In this document: in pieces, positions 53,587 to 62,032 of the stretch
How the letters are laid out: every line of letters begins with the position of its first letter
Numbering within the stretch: the first letter of the stretch is position 1
Source of the DNA: Clostridia bacterium
Lineage (GTDB): Bacteria > Bacillota > Clostridia > Oscillospirales > CAG-382
Length of the DNA stretch: 64,000 bases
Reading direction: 5' to 3'
Assembly: GCA_017399965.1 (NCBI GenBank)
Contig: JAFQAP010000026.1
Location: forward strand, 51,196 to 115,195
Program-made: the position numbers and the translations under genes
Notes under the pieces: generated by a model
Told to the model about the DNA's origin: nothing
Database searches by the model: none
The model's input: the letters and a program-made list of their open reading frames with translations, nothing else

Positions 53587-54867
53587 TTATTTGATAACTG
53601 CGTTTTCCTTTACGAAATCAACAGCCTTGCGGAGAACAACGTCTTCGGTAATGCCGGAAACGGGGATAGAGGACTTAACCTTATCTATCTCAACAGCATA
53701 ACCTGCGGCGATCTTTGCATATTCTGCTTCGATCTCCTCTTCGGTAGCAGTTATATTCTCGGTCTTTGCGATGAATTCCAAAGCAAGACGGGTCTTAACC
53801 TGCTTTTCTGCGCCGGATTTGAAGGATTCGCGGAGCTGCTCTTCGGTCTGACCGGTGTACTTGTAGTACAGGTCAAGAGAGCCGCCCTGCATCTGCAGAC
53901 GGTAATCGTAATCGCGAACATATCCGTCGATCTCGGATTCGATCATACAATCGGGAATTTCAACGGTAGTCTTTTCAACAATAGCGTTAACAAGGTCTTC
54001 TTCCAGCTTGCGGTCGCTGTCTGCGGTCTTTCTTTCCTTGATTTTAGCCTTGATATCTGCTTCGTATTCAGCAACGGTATCAAATTCGGAAACGTCTTTT
54101 ACAAATTCTTCGTCAAGTTCGGGAAGGTCGGTACGCTTTACTTCGTGAAGCTTGATCTTGAATACTGCGGGCTTGCCTGCAAGGTTTTCTGCACCGTAAT
54201 CAGCAGGGAAGTTAACGTTTATGTCAAAGAGCTCTTCGGAAGGAACCTTGCCGATAAGCTGTTCTTCAAAACCTTCGATAAAGGAGTGGCTGCCCAGCTT
54301 GAGAGAATACTTCTCTGCCTTGCCGCCTTCGAAAGCAACTCCGTCAACAAAGCCTTCGAAATCTATAACTACCTCGTCGCCGTTTTCGGCAGCAACGTCG
54401 GTAAGAGTAAGTATACGCGCATTACGCTCGCGGATTTTGTCAATCTCTGCGGCGATCTCATCTTTTGTTACGCGAACCTTGTCCTTTTTAACTTCAATAC
54501 CCTTGTAATCTGCAACAACAGCTTCGGGCTTGGTGTAAACCTTTGCGGTAAGCAAAACACCGTTGTCGTCCATAGATTTAACATCTATCTCGGGACGGGA
54601 AACAGGGTCGATACCTGCTTCTGCAATAGCAGCGGCATATTCGTCGGGAAGCAGATTGTCAATAGCTTCTTCAAAGAAGTATGCGGTGCCGTACATCTTT
54701 TCGATAATCTTACGGGGAGCCTTTCCCTTTCTGAAACCGGGAACGGTGATTTTTTCGGCATTTTTCTTAAATACCTTGTCAACCTCTGCGTCGAACACGG
54801 ATTTTTCGATCAATATCTCGAGTTCTGCAAGGTTCTGAGTTTCTCTGTTAACACTCTTTAAACTCAT
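53587..54867 (-). CDS. tig: Trigger factor (ribosome-associated chaperone/PPIase)
   Basis: The 426-residue product has an N-terminal ribosome-binding domain with the signature [12 protein letters not shown], a central FKBP-like domain (about 155-240, [20 protein letters not shown]) and a helical C-terminal domain. AAAGGAG precedes the ATG. It is the first gene of tig-clpP-clpX and has its own strong promoter. Confidence 0.95.
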   Translation of the reverse strand: MSLKSVNRETQNLAELEILIEKSVFDAEVDKVFKKNAEKITVPGFRKGKAPRKIIEKMYGTAYFFEEAIDNLLPDEYAAAIAEAGIDPVSRPEIDVKSMDDNGVLLTAKVYTKPEAVVADYKGIEVKKDKVRVTKDEIAAEIDKIRERNARILTLTDVAAENGDEVVIDFEGFVDGVAFEGGKAEKYSLKLGSHSFIEGFEEQLIGKVPSEELFDINVNFPADYGAENLAGKPAVFKIKLHEVKRTDLPELDEEFVKDVSEFDTVAEYEADIKAKIKERKTADSDRKLEEDLVNAIVEKTTVEIPDCMIESEIDGYVRDYDYRLQMQGGSLDLYYKYTGQTEEQLRESFKSGAEKQVKTRLALEFIAKTENITATEEEIEAEYAKIAAGYAVEIDKVKSSIPVSGITEDVVLRKAVDFVKENAVIK

Positions 54868-54909
54868 TTTATTTCTCCTTTAAATTGTTTACATAGTTAA
54901 ACAAGATAT

Positions 54910-54938
54910 ATAATATACCAAAAACCCCGATTTGTCAA
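54910..54938 (-). promoter_or_regulatory. Promoter of tig-clpP-clpX
   Basis: On the minus strand TTGACA (54938-54933) and TATTAT (54915-54910) with a 17-bp spacer. No CtsR- or CIRCE-type operator is evident nearby. Confidence 0.82.
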
Positions 54939-54998
54939 TTCCTTTTTGAATTTTATAAATCTTTTTGTCATCAAAGCAAAAAAATTTACAATACGTAC

Positions 54999-55027
54999 TT
55001 GCTTAATTAAACATTTTTCACTATAAT
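54999..55027 (+). promoter_or_regulatory. Promoter of the sortase operon
   Basis: TTGCTT (54999-55004) and a perfect TATAAT (55022-55027) with a 17-bp spacer; start of transcription about 27 nt before the ATG. Confidence 0.78.
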
Positions 55028-55061
55028 AGCAATAGCAAAAACAAAAGGGGCATTTTAAAGC

Positions 55062-56015
55062 ATGCAGGATAATAATCAATTTCTGTCTTCTCTGTCTTCT
55101 ATGACACCGGATCAGACGGGGTATGACAGCAGTAAACATAAAAAGAAACGTATGGGAGCAGACAGCATCTTACGCGCCGTCCTCGCTTGCGTATTCATAG
55201 CAATATTTTTGTATTCTTCAAATTCCGTGGTGGAGCGATTTATTGCGGATAAAAAAGAGCAGGATACACTTACGGAGGTAATTGCGGAAAGCGCATTGTC
55301 GCCGCTGGCATCCACTGTTACACCGGATAATCTGCTTTCTTTGTACGATTCTATAAATCTTGTTATGGATAACAATACTATCACCGGTTCAAAAGATAAC
55401 GAATACGACGATCCGTCAAGATACGCCAAATACAAGGCTGCGGTTACCGCACTTAACAGCAAGTATCCGGATACGTATGCGTGGATAGTTGTAACGGGAA
55501 CCAATATAGATTATCCCGTATTGAAGGGCGCTACCAACGATACATATATCCGCTCCGATTATAAGGGCAACTATGCCAACGGAGGAAGTATATACGTAGA
55601 CTACCGTCTTTCCGATATATACAATAACAACCTTAATACCGTTGTATACGGTCATAATATGACCAACGGAACAATGTTCCGTGCCTTGCGCAATTGGTTT
55701 GAGAGCGCAAACCGCAATTCCACAGCAGAAACTATGCGTATAGAGATATATACCGAGGACGCTTTGTATATCTACAAGCCTTTTTCCGGCTACAGATCGG
55801 ACGGATCGGATTTTACCAAGACCAGCTTTGCGTCCTATGATGCTTTTGTGGAATATCTGGATATGATCCGTTCCCGTTCCATTATTCCTTGTTCGCTGCC
55901 TTACGATTCTTCTTCGAAGATCGCAACATTGGTCACCTGCACCAACAGCTATACCAATGAAAAAGAGCGTTACGTTCTTCATTGTCTGCTTACTCAGGTT
56001 GTAAAATACAACTAA
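55062..56015 (+). CDS. Class B sortase
   Basis: The 317-residue product has a cytoplasmic N-terminus (residues 1-27), one membrane helix (about 30-50), and an extracellular class B sortase barrel. TGTNIDYPVLKG is the N-terminal landmark, the catalytic His is in VVYGHNM, Cys in TLVTCTN and Arg in NEKERYVLHC. Class B enzymes attach proteins to peptidoglycan or build pili, with motifs differing from LPxTG. It is the only sortase in the window, and the only recognisable substrate here is the 3038-residue protein, 31 kb away. It is followed after 17 bp by an SGNH hydrolase gene. Confidence 0.9.
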   Translation: MQDNNQFLSSLSSMTPDQTGYDSSKHKKKRMGADSILRAVLACVFIAIFLYSSNSVVERFIADKKEQDTLTEVIAESALSPLASTVTPDNLLSLYDSINLVMDNNTITGSKDNEYDDPSRYAKYKAAVTALNSKYPDTYAWIVVTGTNIDYPVLKGATNDTYIRSDYKGNYANGGSIYVDYRLSDIYNNNLNTVVYGHNMTNGTMFRALRNWFESANRNSTAETMRIEIYTEDALYIYKPFSGYRSDGSDFTKTSFASYDAFVEYLDMIRSRSIIPCSLPYDSSSKIATLVTCTNSYTNEKERYVLHCLLTQVVKYN

Positions 56016-56032
56016 AAATAAAGGAGCTTTTT

Positions 56033-56656
56033 ATGAAAACCATTCTTTTCCAAGGCGATTCCATAACGGATGCAGACCGTAATTATCATGATGACAGCAA
56101 ACGCGGTCTGGGTTATCCCCAGTTGGTAACCGCATCTCTCGGTTACGATAATCCCGGTGAATACAGCTTTATAAACCGCGGTATTTCCGGCAACCGTATT
56201 GTTGACGTTTATGCGCGCATAAAAAAGGATATCATTAACCTTAAACCCGATATAATGTCCATTCTCATCGGCGTAAACGACGTGTGGCACGAGATCAATT
56301 ATCAAAACGGCATAGACACCCCGAAGTTTGAAATGCTTTATTCCATGCTTATAGAGGAAGTAAAAACGGCTTTGCCCAACTGCAAGATTATGATCTTCGA
56401 ACCCTTCGTGCTCAAAGGAACCGCAACAGAAGAAAATTGGGAAGGCTTTCTCAGCGGCGTAAAGGAAAAGGCAGCCGCAAGCCGCCGTGTTGCCGAAAAG
56501 TACGGGCTTGAGTTTATTCCCCTTCAGGATAAGTTTGATTCTCTTTGCGAACAGGCGCCGGAATCCTATTGGCTGTGGGACGGAGTTCACCCCACACCCT
56601 TCGGCCACGAGCTCATAGCCCGCGAATGGCTTAATACATACGAAAAAATCAAATAA
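56033..56656 (+). CDS. SGNH/GDSL-type esterase or lipase
   Basis: The 207-residue product runs from ATG 56033, six bases after AAGGAG. The four SGNH blocks are visible: FQGDSITDADR (Ser), NRGISGNRIVDV (Gly), LIGVNDVWHEI (Asn) and DGVHPTPFGHELIA (Asp/His). There is no signal peptide, so it is cytoplasmic or non-classically placed. Substrates in this family are acyl or acetyl esters, including sugar acetates. It shares a promoter with the sortase. Confidence 0.88.
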   Translation: MKTILFQGDSITDADRNYHDDSKRGLGYPQLVTASLGYDNPGEYSFINRGISGNRIVDVYARIKKDIINLKPDIMSILIGVNDVWHEINYQNGIDTPKFEMLYSMLIEEVKTALPNCKIMIFEPFVLKGTATEENWEGFLSGVKEKAAASRRVAEKYGLEFIPLQDKFDSLCEQAPESYWLWDGVHPTPFGHELIAREWLNTYEKIK

Positions 56657-56672
56657 TAGTGGTGAAATTCAC

Positions 56673-56701
56673 TTGACAACAGAGCAACGGTGTGATATAA
56701 T
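56673..56701 (+). promoter_or_regulatory. Strong tRNA promoter
   Basis: TTGACA (56673-56678) and TATAAT (56696-56701), both consensus, 17-bp spacer; it points at the truncated tRNA copy at 56723 and is the only good promoter upstream of the intact tRNA-Leu. Confidence 0.88.
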
Positions 56702-56722
56702 TACGCCGTTGCCTAAGTTTAT

Positions 56723-56761
56723 GCGGGTATGGCGGAATTGGCAGACGCGCTAGATTCAGGT
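56723..56761 (+). pseudogene. Truncated 5' half of tRNA-Leu
   Basis: Thirty-nine bases are identical to the first 39 of the intact tRNA-Leu 184 bp downstream, from the acceptor 5' strand through the anticodon loop (GATTCAGGT). The sequence then diverges into AGCGCCACC. The 3' half needed to close the acceptor stem is not found nearby. The rest of 56762-56906 contains a short CGCA/TGCG hairpin followed by T and a repeated CCACCTCG (56767-56774 and again near 56857), but no gene. Confidence 0.85.
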
Positions 56762-56906
56762 AGCGCCACCTCGTTGAAACATTTGATAAAATCGCATTTT
56801 TGCGTTTTTATATTCGTGGAATAAGTTGAACAGTAAGATTTATCCGAAAAGTAAACTCCACCTCGGTTGCCTCACCGTGTAAAAATCAGAGGCGAAAATC
56901 AAATAG

Positions 56907-56993
56907 GCGGGTATGGCGGAATTGGCAGACGCGCTAGATTCAGGTTCTAGTCGAGGTTCCTTGGTGCAGGTTCAAGTCCTGTTACCCGCACCA
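56907..56993 (+). tRNA. tRNA-Leu (anticodon CAG)
   Basis: The acceptor strand GCGGGTA pairs with TACCCGC, discriminator A, and CCA is encoded (56991-56993). The D arm is GCGGAATTGGCAGACGCGC, and the anticodon stem CTAGA/TCTAG encloses TTCAGGT, giving CAG. The long variable arm CGAGG/CCTTG marks a class II (Leu/Ser) tRNA, and the T arm is GCAGG-TTCAAGT-CCTGT. It is followed by a terminator. Confidence 0.95.
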
Positions 56994-56995
56994 CC

Positions 56996-57030
56996 AAAAG
57001 CCTTGAAAACACTACGTTTTCAAGGCTTTT
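56996..57030 (+). terminator. Terminator of the tRNA-Leu transcript
   Basis: Perfect 14-bp stem, AAAAGCCTTGAAAA with TTTTCAAGGCTTTT, around CACTACG, with T-rich sequence after. Confidence 0.93.
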
Positions 57031-57047
57031 GTCTTTTTAAAATAATT

Positions 57048-57098
57048 GGCAGACACGTAACCAATACGCATCACCGTATATTACGCGTCTGCCTTTTT
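57048..57098. terminator. Bidirectional terminator at the left edge of the mobile element
   Basis: GGCAGACACGTAA (57048-57060) and TTACGCGTCTGCC (57081-57093) pair over 13 bp with one G-T, followed by five T on the plus strand; A-rich flanks serve the recombinase gene on the minus strand. The left arm overlaps AATTGGCAGAC (57044-57054), an 11-bp match to the tRNA-Leu D arm. Confidence 0.75.
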
Positions 57099-57101
57099 GT
57101 A

Positions 57102-58742
57102 TTACACAGGAAAGCACCATACTTCTGCATCTCTGCCGACCATTTCGCCTTCTTCATCGTAATAATCCAAGTGAATTCTGTGAGAGCCGTTGAGCATAAA
57201 TCTAACAGTTAGCTTCCCTTCTGTTTCTGTTATTATGATTTCTTCGATTAGCATTCTTAAGTGCGTATCACTTATAGCGCCGTCAGCGATGATACTATCA
57301 ATCAGTTCGATGCTCTTTTTGATTTCTTTCTTCCTTTCTTTAATCGTTTTTTCTGCATCCTTGTATTCAGCCAACTGTCTTTTTATATTTGCCATTTCGT
57401 TTTCACAATTGGCAAGCATACGGTCATAAACATCTGCACGATTTCTGTCACGGATACGCTCAAGCAATATTTGTTCTTGGTCTTGTTCCAACTGCTTTAA
57501 TCTTTCTTGTAAATTGAATATTCTTTTTTCTGCCGATGGTTTATCCGCTAACCATTTTCGCATATTCTTATCTACATTATCAAAGGCTTTTTCCGCAACG
57601 CGTTTAAGTTCAAGGATTTCTCCATAAATGAGCTCGTCCAACACTTCCTCGCCGATTGTATGCGGTGTACATTGCTCTTTTCCGTAACGATGATAGCCAT
57701 TGCAGATATATTCGTATCTTTCAGGTTTGTTTCGCCATCTTCTTCTCTTGCAGATAAAACACGAACCGCAATCTCCGCATTTGATTAATCCAGTATAACG
57801 ATGATGCGGTTTGCCGCTTGATGCTCTTACATTCTTTCGCTTTTTGTTTTCTAATAAAAACTGTGCCTGCTCCCATATCTCACGTGATACGATAGCAGGC
57901 ACAAAATTATCATGACGGAAGTGTTCTTCTTCGGGAAGGTCCTTTCTTATTTTATTGATTTTGTTTGTATATGACTTATGACATATTAGCGTTCCACAAT
58001 AAAACTCGTTTATCAGAATCCTTTTTACTGCAGTATTTTCCCATAGAAACCTATGTGCAATTTCCGGTTTATTGTAACCCAGCTTTTTTCCAAGAAGCTT
58101 TTCTTGATAATAACCGGGCGAACGTTGCCCTTGTTCGTTGAGCTCTTTCGCTATTGCTTTCAGACCGTATCCCGAAACATACAGTTCGAATATTTTGCGA
58201 ACTATTTCAGCATGTTCTTCTACAATCAACACCTCATCGGTATTTTTATCCTTGAAGTATCCAAAAGGAGGTATTATGACTATACCATCCTTTTGCTTTT
58301 GCAGATATCCTGCGCGAATTTTCCTCGATATATCTCTCGCATACATATCGTTGAGTATGCCCTTGAATCCTATGAGCAGCTCATCTTCTTCATTGCTGGT
58401 ATCGATGTTCTCTGTAATCGAAAGAACTTTAACATCGTTTTCTCGCAGGTAGTCAATAAACATTGCGGTTTGTGTCCGGTGTCTGCCAAGGCGAGATAAG
58501 TCCTTTACTATAACCGCATCAATCAATCCGTTTTCTACGGCGCTTGTAATTTGGTCTATTCCTTCACGGTTGAAGTGCATACCGCTTACGTTATCATCGA
58601 AGGAGGAACCGACGATTTCGTAATCATTGCTAACTGCGTATTCATTAAGTATCCTTTGTTGGTTACCGAGTGAGTTCATTTCCCTATCTTCATCACGAGA
58701 TAAGCGTGAATATAACCATACCCTTAATCTTTTGGTTTTCAT
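57102..58742 (-). CDS. Large serine recombinase (integrase/excisionase type)
   Basis: The 546-residue product has its catalytic Ser12 in WLYSRLSRDED. The resolvase-type domain goes to about 150 (VIVKDLSRLGRHR), the recombinase domain from about 160 (PPFGYFKDKN, GLKAIAKELNEQG), and a zinc ribbon (CGDCGSCFICK with a later C pair, YICNGYHRYGKEQC). A coiled coil from about 400 to 500 completes the protein. This is the layout of TndX/Tn4451-type enzymes that integrate and excise elements without host ends being duplicated at length. It is the leftmost gene of the element, adjacent to tRNA-Leu. Confidence 0.93.
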   Translation of the reverse strand: MKTKRLRVWLYSRLSRDEDREMNSLGNQQRILNEYAVSNDYEIVGSSFDDNVSGMHFNREGIDQITSAVENGLIDAVIVKDLSRLGRHRTQTAMFIDYLRENDVKVLSITENIDTSNEEDELLIGFKGILNDMYARDISRKIRAGYLQKQKDGIVIIPPFGYFKDKNTDEVLIVEEHAEIVRKIFELYVSGYGLKAIAKELNEQGQRSPGYYQEKLLGKKLGYNKPEIAHRFLWENTAVKRILINEFYCGTLICHKSYTNKINKIRKDLPEEEHFRHDNFVPAIVSREIWEQAQFLLENKKRKNVRASSGKPHHRYTGLIKCGDCGSCFICKRRRWRNKPERYEYICNGYHRYGKEQCTPHTIGEEVLDELIYGEILELKRVAEKAFDNVDKNMRKWLADKPSAEKRIFNLQERLKQLEQDQEQILLERIRDRNRADVYDRMLANCENEMANIKRQLAEYKDAEKTIKERKKEIKKSIELIDSIIADGAISDTHLRMLIEEIIITETEGKLTVRFMLNGSHRIHLDYYDEEGEMVGRDAEVWCFPV

Positions 58743-58828
58743 AAAATAATCCTTTCTTAAAATATTTTAGAACTTGTGATATGTTCGCAAACCAAACATA
58801 TCACAAGTTTTTTGAAATATCCAGCTAA

Positions 58829-59008
58829 TTATGCTGAAATCTTTTTGATTTTTGTATTATTTGAATCTGTATAAAGTTCATCCGGCAGGATTTTATCATT
58901 ATTGATATAATCACGGAAGATAGAATCGAGAAACATTTCAAATTCCTTATCCTTCTTGTTATATTCAAAAATGACAGTTTCGATATTATACTTATTCTCC
59001 TTATCCAT
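58829..59008 (-). CDS. Small acidic protein of the mobile element, unknown
   Basis: The 59-residue product runs from ATG 59008, which has GAAAGGAG at ideal distance; a longer version to 59032 begins inside the relaxase gene and is unlikely. It is acidic and helical (NKKDKEFEMFLDSIFRDYI) with a C-terminal KIKKIS tail. It lies between the relaxase and the recombinase. Family not recognised; small genes at this place in related elements are often of unknown role. Confidence 0.55.
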   Translation of the reverse strand: MDKENKYNIETVIFEYNKKDKEFEMFLDSIFRDYINNDKILPDELYTDSNNTKIKKISA

Positions 59009-59021
59009 AAATCTCCTTTCT

Positions 59022-60401
59022 TTACATACCACTCATCACGGGACTATGGTTCTTTTTTCGTTCTGTCGGGTAGTGCTTGGTTGTGCAATCCTCTACGGGT
59101 TCATCCTCGTCGACTATATTAAAGATATTGCCGATAAGATATGCCGTATCAGCTCCAATACTATGAGCACCGCCGAAGGTATCAGAGATATCCAAAACAT
59201 TCGGTTCGTATGCTTGGTCAGCTTGTCCTCCGCTGTACTGTGAAGCATAGAGAGATTGTTTGAAAAGCTCGCGCTCATTCTTCCAACCTGTTTCTCGGTA
59301 TCCGTTATTAGCGTCTGCATACTCTTGGTAAGCTCCTCTGCCGAGGCTTCCATTGTCCTCTGAAAATGCTCGGTTGCTATCTTGGTCAGCTCGGTATATT
59401 TCATCAGCACTTGAAGCTGCGAATCGAGATACGCTTTCAGTTCTTCCTTGGTGGTAAGCGTTGGAAGTGTATCCTGTATTTCCTTCAATAGTTGTATTTG
59501 CGTTTTCTGAGTAGCTATCATAGACATCCAGTTGGGTTCGGTAACCGTTACGCAAGGATGAACCTTTTCTGCGACGGTTATTTGTTGCTGTGCAGTTGTT
59601 ATAAAACTCTGCGGTGATCTGTTCTCTGTAGATGAGCTCATATTCCATATTCTCCTTTAAATATCTTTTGTAGTGTAATTTATTGTCCCTGCAGGATTTA
59701 CCTTCGGGTGTGGTGTAGGTTATATTCTTACGTGTGTCTGTCCACTTGACGCTATATCCTTCTGCTTCCATCAACATAATAAAATGCTCTTTTGAAGCAG
59801 CGGTCTGCATTGCATTAGAGATAACCGCTTCAAGACGTATCTTCCAGCTCTCGCCTTTTTCGGCAGACCTGTATTCTCGGTCGCTCATCGGCTTTCCTTT
59901 TTCTGTTGACGACGTTTGTTCTATAACAGACAAGCCATATTCACGGCAGAGGTCATCGGACTTTTTCATCAGCATCTTTATATCACTCTCGTTGCTGTGA
60001 AACTTCTTACCGCTTTCTGCGTTTACGCTGTTCATAACGAAATGCGAATGGATATGACCTCTATCGCGGTGAGTGGATACTACAATTTCAAATCCGTGAA
60101 ACATTTCTGTTTCCTCAGCAAACCTGACCGCTATTTCGTGAGCTGTTTGCGGTGAGATATTTTCATCCACCGAAAAGGATTGCACGAAGTGATAGAACAG
60201 TCTGCCGTCGGTTTTGCCGTATAATCTTTTAGTATTATTGAACTCGGTATAAGCAGACTGCGGTGTGCAGTTAACGCCTGTTACATACTTTTGACCGTCG
60301 TCTGCAACTGTTTTTTTATCCTGCATAGTGTATCGCAATACGAACAGCATACCGCTTGAGGTCTGTGGCTTTTTGTAATTTACAAAGTGAACTATAGCCA
60401 T
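59022..60401 (-). CDS. MobA/MobL-type relaxase (MOBP-like)
   Basis: The 459-residue product's N-terminal relaxase domain (about 1-220) has a Tyr-containing FVLRYTM (motif I) and the three-His metal motif HRDRGHIHSHFVMN (residues 111-124) typical of MOB relaxases. The C-terminal half is rich in Asn, Ser, Tyr and Gly without clear domains; it is overlapped by another gene in a different frame. It nicks oriT and leads DNA transfer with help from a conjugative system. A strong AAAGGAGG inside the end of mobC precedes ATG 60401. Confidence 0.9.
   Translation of the reverse strand: MAIVHFVNYKKPQTSSGMLFVLRYTMQDKKTVADDGQKYVTGVNCTPQSAYTEFNNTKRLYGKTDGRLFYHFVQSFSVDENISPQTAHEIAVRFAEETEMFHGFEIVVSTHRDRGHIHSHFVMNSVNAESGKKFHSNESDIKMLMKKSDDLCREYGLSVIEQTSSTEKGKPMSDREYRSAEKGESWKIRLEAVISNAMQTAASKEHFIMLMEAEGYSVKWTDTRKNITYTTPEGKSCRDNKLHYKRYLKENMEYELIYREQITAEFYNNCTATNNRRRKGSSLRNGYRTQLDVYDSYSENANTTIEGNTGYTSNAYHQGRTESVSRFAASSADEIYRADQDSNRAFSEDNGSLGRGAYQEYADANNGYRETGWKNERELFKQSLYASQYSGGQADQAYEPNVLDISDTFGGAHSIGADTAYLIGNIFNIVDEDEPVEDCTTKHYPTERKKNHSPVMSGM
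59114..59641 (-). CDS. Membrane-anchored coiled-coil protein nested out of frame inside the relaxase gene (MobB-like)
   Basis: The 175-residue product is read in another frame of the same strand, wholly within the relaxase gene (relaxase codons about 254-430). AAAGGAG about 10 bases before ATG 59641 gives it its own ribosome site. The product looks real: a polar N-terminus, a coiled coil (about 45-145, KEELKAYLDSQLQVLMKYTE) and a C-terminal membrane helix (WISLIPSAVLIVLELI). The layout recalls mobB genes nested in mobA of RSF1010 and ColE1-type plasmids, which encode membrane-associated mobilization helpers. It could be chance, but its composition and ribosome site argue otherwise. Confidence 0.72.
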   Translation of the reverse strand: MSSSTENRSPQSFITTAQQQITVAEKVHPCVTVTEPNWMSMIATQKTQIQLLKEIQDTLPTLTTKEELKAYLDSQLQVLMKYTELTKIATEHFQRTMEASAEELTKSMQTLITDTEKQVGRMSASFSNNLSMLHSTAEDKLTKHTNRMFWISLIPSAVLIVLELIRHILSAISLI

Positions 60402-60403
60402 AA

Positions 60404-60706
60404 CTACCTCCTTTGGAATTGTTCAGAAAGTAGTTCGTGAATCTTTTTAAGTTCTTCTTGTGTGTCGGTAAGATTAACTGTGCTTATCCTTCCTTGACGG
60501 GAAAGTATAAGCAACTGATTAACGTTGTTACCGAGCTTCTTAATTTGTGTTGTCAACTCACGCAAACCGTCATAGTTAACAACCGTTTTATCTATGGCGC
60601 AGAGAACGATATAATCGGTTATGTTCATTCCTGCGTCTGCGGCTTTTTTACGTATCAGAGCATCCATTGTTTCGGACACTCTGAAATTGATTCTCTTGTC
60701 TTTCAT
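60404..60706 (-). CDS. MobC-like relaxosome accessory protein
   Basis: The 100-residue product begins KDKRINFRVSETMDALIRKKAADAG, a ribbon-helix-helix DNA-binding start, and continues with LTTQIKKLGNNVNQLLILSRQG, the bacterial mobilization (MobC) motif. It binds near oriT and helps the relaxase open the DNA. Its last codons contain the relaxase ribosome site, two bases before the relaxase start. Confidence 0.88.
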   Translation of the reverse strand: MKDKRINFRVSETMDALIRKKAADAGMNITDYIVLCAIDKTVVNYDGLRELTTQIKKLGNNVNQLLILSRQGRISTVNLTDTQEELKKIHELLSEQFQRR

Positions 60707-60720
60707 AACTAAACCTCTTT

Positions 60721-60979
60721 TCTTTTTAAATTTTTTGAAGTGGGTTTGGGCTTCTGCCCATCATTAATTTGCGTTGGCGTACAGCCAAAGGCGATGCTGG
60801 TTCTCTCCTATTGGAGAGAAAATTACGAAGATTTCACGTTCGATTCAATTCGCTGTATTCTGCGTTTAAATTCTTGCATAGGTTGTTCCTCGCATTCGGT
60901 TTTATAACTCCACACACCGCCAAATTTTGGCTCACACGGTCGTAACAGGAACGCAAGGGACGAAAGGAACGCAAGTTTT
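60721..60979. other. Candidate origin of transfer (oriT), 273-bp intergenic region
   Basis: Three inverted repeats lie just upstream of mobC: TGGGC/GCCCA (60747-60760), TTGGC/GCCAA (60774-60788) and TTCTCTCC/GGAGAGAA (60801-60820). Further on are GGAACGCAAG and a related AGGAACGCAAG (near 60940-60975). Inverted repeats beside mobC are the usual oriT place. The nick site cannot be named from sequence alone. Confidence 0.55.
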
Positions 60980-62020
60980 CTACACCGAATTTGTTGCGTC
61001 ACTTACGGCACTTTCGTCACTGATTTCAAACGAAGGAGGAATATATTTCACCTCCAATAAGCGTGTTCCGTTGCTACGGTAATCTTTGTAATGAACACCG
61101 AGCGCTTCAAGGTCATACCTGTATCTATTCATCATTTGCTTGAAGCCTTTTGCAGTAAATTCGCAGTCTTTTGTCGTATTAAATTCCTCGACGAACTCAC
61201 TGTTGCCGCCTACGAAGATTTCTTTCTCTTTCATAAACTGAACAAGAGATTCCATCTCTAACGGTAACAGCTTTTCGGGTTGTTCACGACTGTCGGAAAC
61301 CAATTCCCAAACACAATCCTTGCTTGAGAACCTTAACTCCAACTGCCTATGCTCAATATCTCTGCCCGTACAAATTAGCGTGGCAATGTTTTCGTTTCGT
61401 TTGCTCTTATCCAACACGAACACAGAATCCACGGCACCAACAATTCCCGTTGTGCCTGACAGCTTATTCAACGGATCGCTATCTCCTTGCTTGCGAAGAT
61501 GATGTACAAGCAAAAGAGAGATATTAAGCTCGTCCGCCAACTTCTTCATAAGACGTATCTCGTTGTAATCATTACCGTAAGAAATATCTGCACCGCAATT
61601 TCTTACGATTTGAAAGGTATCTATTACAACAAGAACCGTATCGGGATGCTCTTTCACAAACATGCGAATTTCATCGCATAGACCTTCTGCAAGCGTATGC
61701 GCAGAGGTTGCAAAGAAAGCGTTTGATGGAACATCATCAGTGATCAAGCTCAGTCGTTCCTGAACACGTCTGAGCGTATCCTCCAAACAAAGATAGAGAG
61801 TTGTTCCTTTGCTTGTCTGCATATTCCATAAGTTTTCTCCCTTGGCGATGCGGACACACAGATCCAACACCCACCATGATTTGCCGATTTTAGGTGCGCC
61901 GCCAAGGATGGTTATTCCTTGAGGCAACAGAGTGTCGATACAAAACTTGGTTGGCTCAAGTCTTGTATCCATTAATGTTTCGCCGTCTATAACGGTGAGC
62001 TTCTTTTGGTTTTCGTTCAT
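60980..62020 (-). CDS. RepA-like hexameric helicase/AAA ATPase of the mobile element
   Basis: The product is 346 residues from ATG 62020; ATG 62032 is possible, but its ribosome site abuts it. A RecA-fold ATPase carries Walker A GGAPKIGKSWW (about residue 40-50), Walker B TVLVVIDTFQIV, LLLVHHLRK (sensor) and a C-terminal winged-helix-like extension. It belongs with RepA/DnaB-related helicases that start replication of small plasmids and circular intermediates of mobile elements. It lies upstream of the oriT candidate and is transcribed toward it. Confidence 0.82.
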   Translation of the reverse strand: MNENQKKLTVIDGETLMDTRLEPTKFCIDTLLPQGITILGGAPKIGKSWWVLDLCVRIAKGENLWNMQTSKGTTLYLCLEDTLRRVQERLSLITDDVPSNAFFATSAHTLAEGLCDEIRMFVKEHPDTVLVVIDTFQIVRNCGADISYGNDYNEIRLMKKLADELNISLLLVHHLRKQGDSDPLNKLSGTTGIVGAVDSVFVLDKSKRNENIATLICTGRDIEHRQLELRFSSKDCVWELVSDSREQPEKLLPLEMESLVQFMKEKEIFVGGNSEFVEEFNTTKDCEFTAKGFKQMMNRYRYDLEALGVHYKDYRSNGTRLLEVKYIPPSFEISDESAVSDATNSV

Positions 62021-62032
62021 ACGAATCACCAT

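Noticed and set aside
53560..54861. 433-codon open frame opposite trigger factor
   Set aside because: Reverse shadow of tig; Cys- and Phe-rich, implausible protein, no promoter.
56723..56906. tRNA-Leu with an intron, or a split tRNA
   Set aside because: The 5' half is repeated in full in the intact copy downstream, so nothing needs splicing; no group I intron-like core is visible in the 145 bp.
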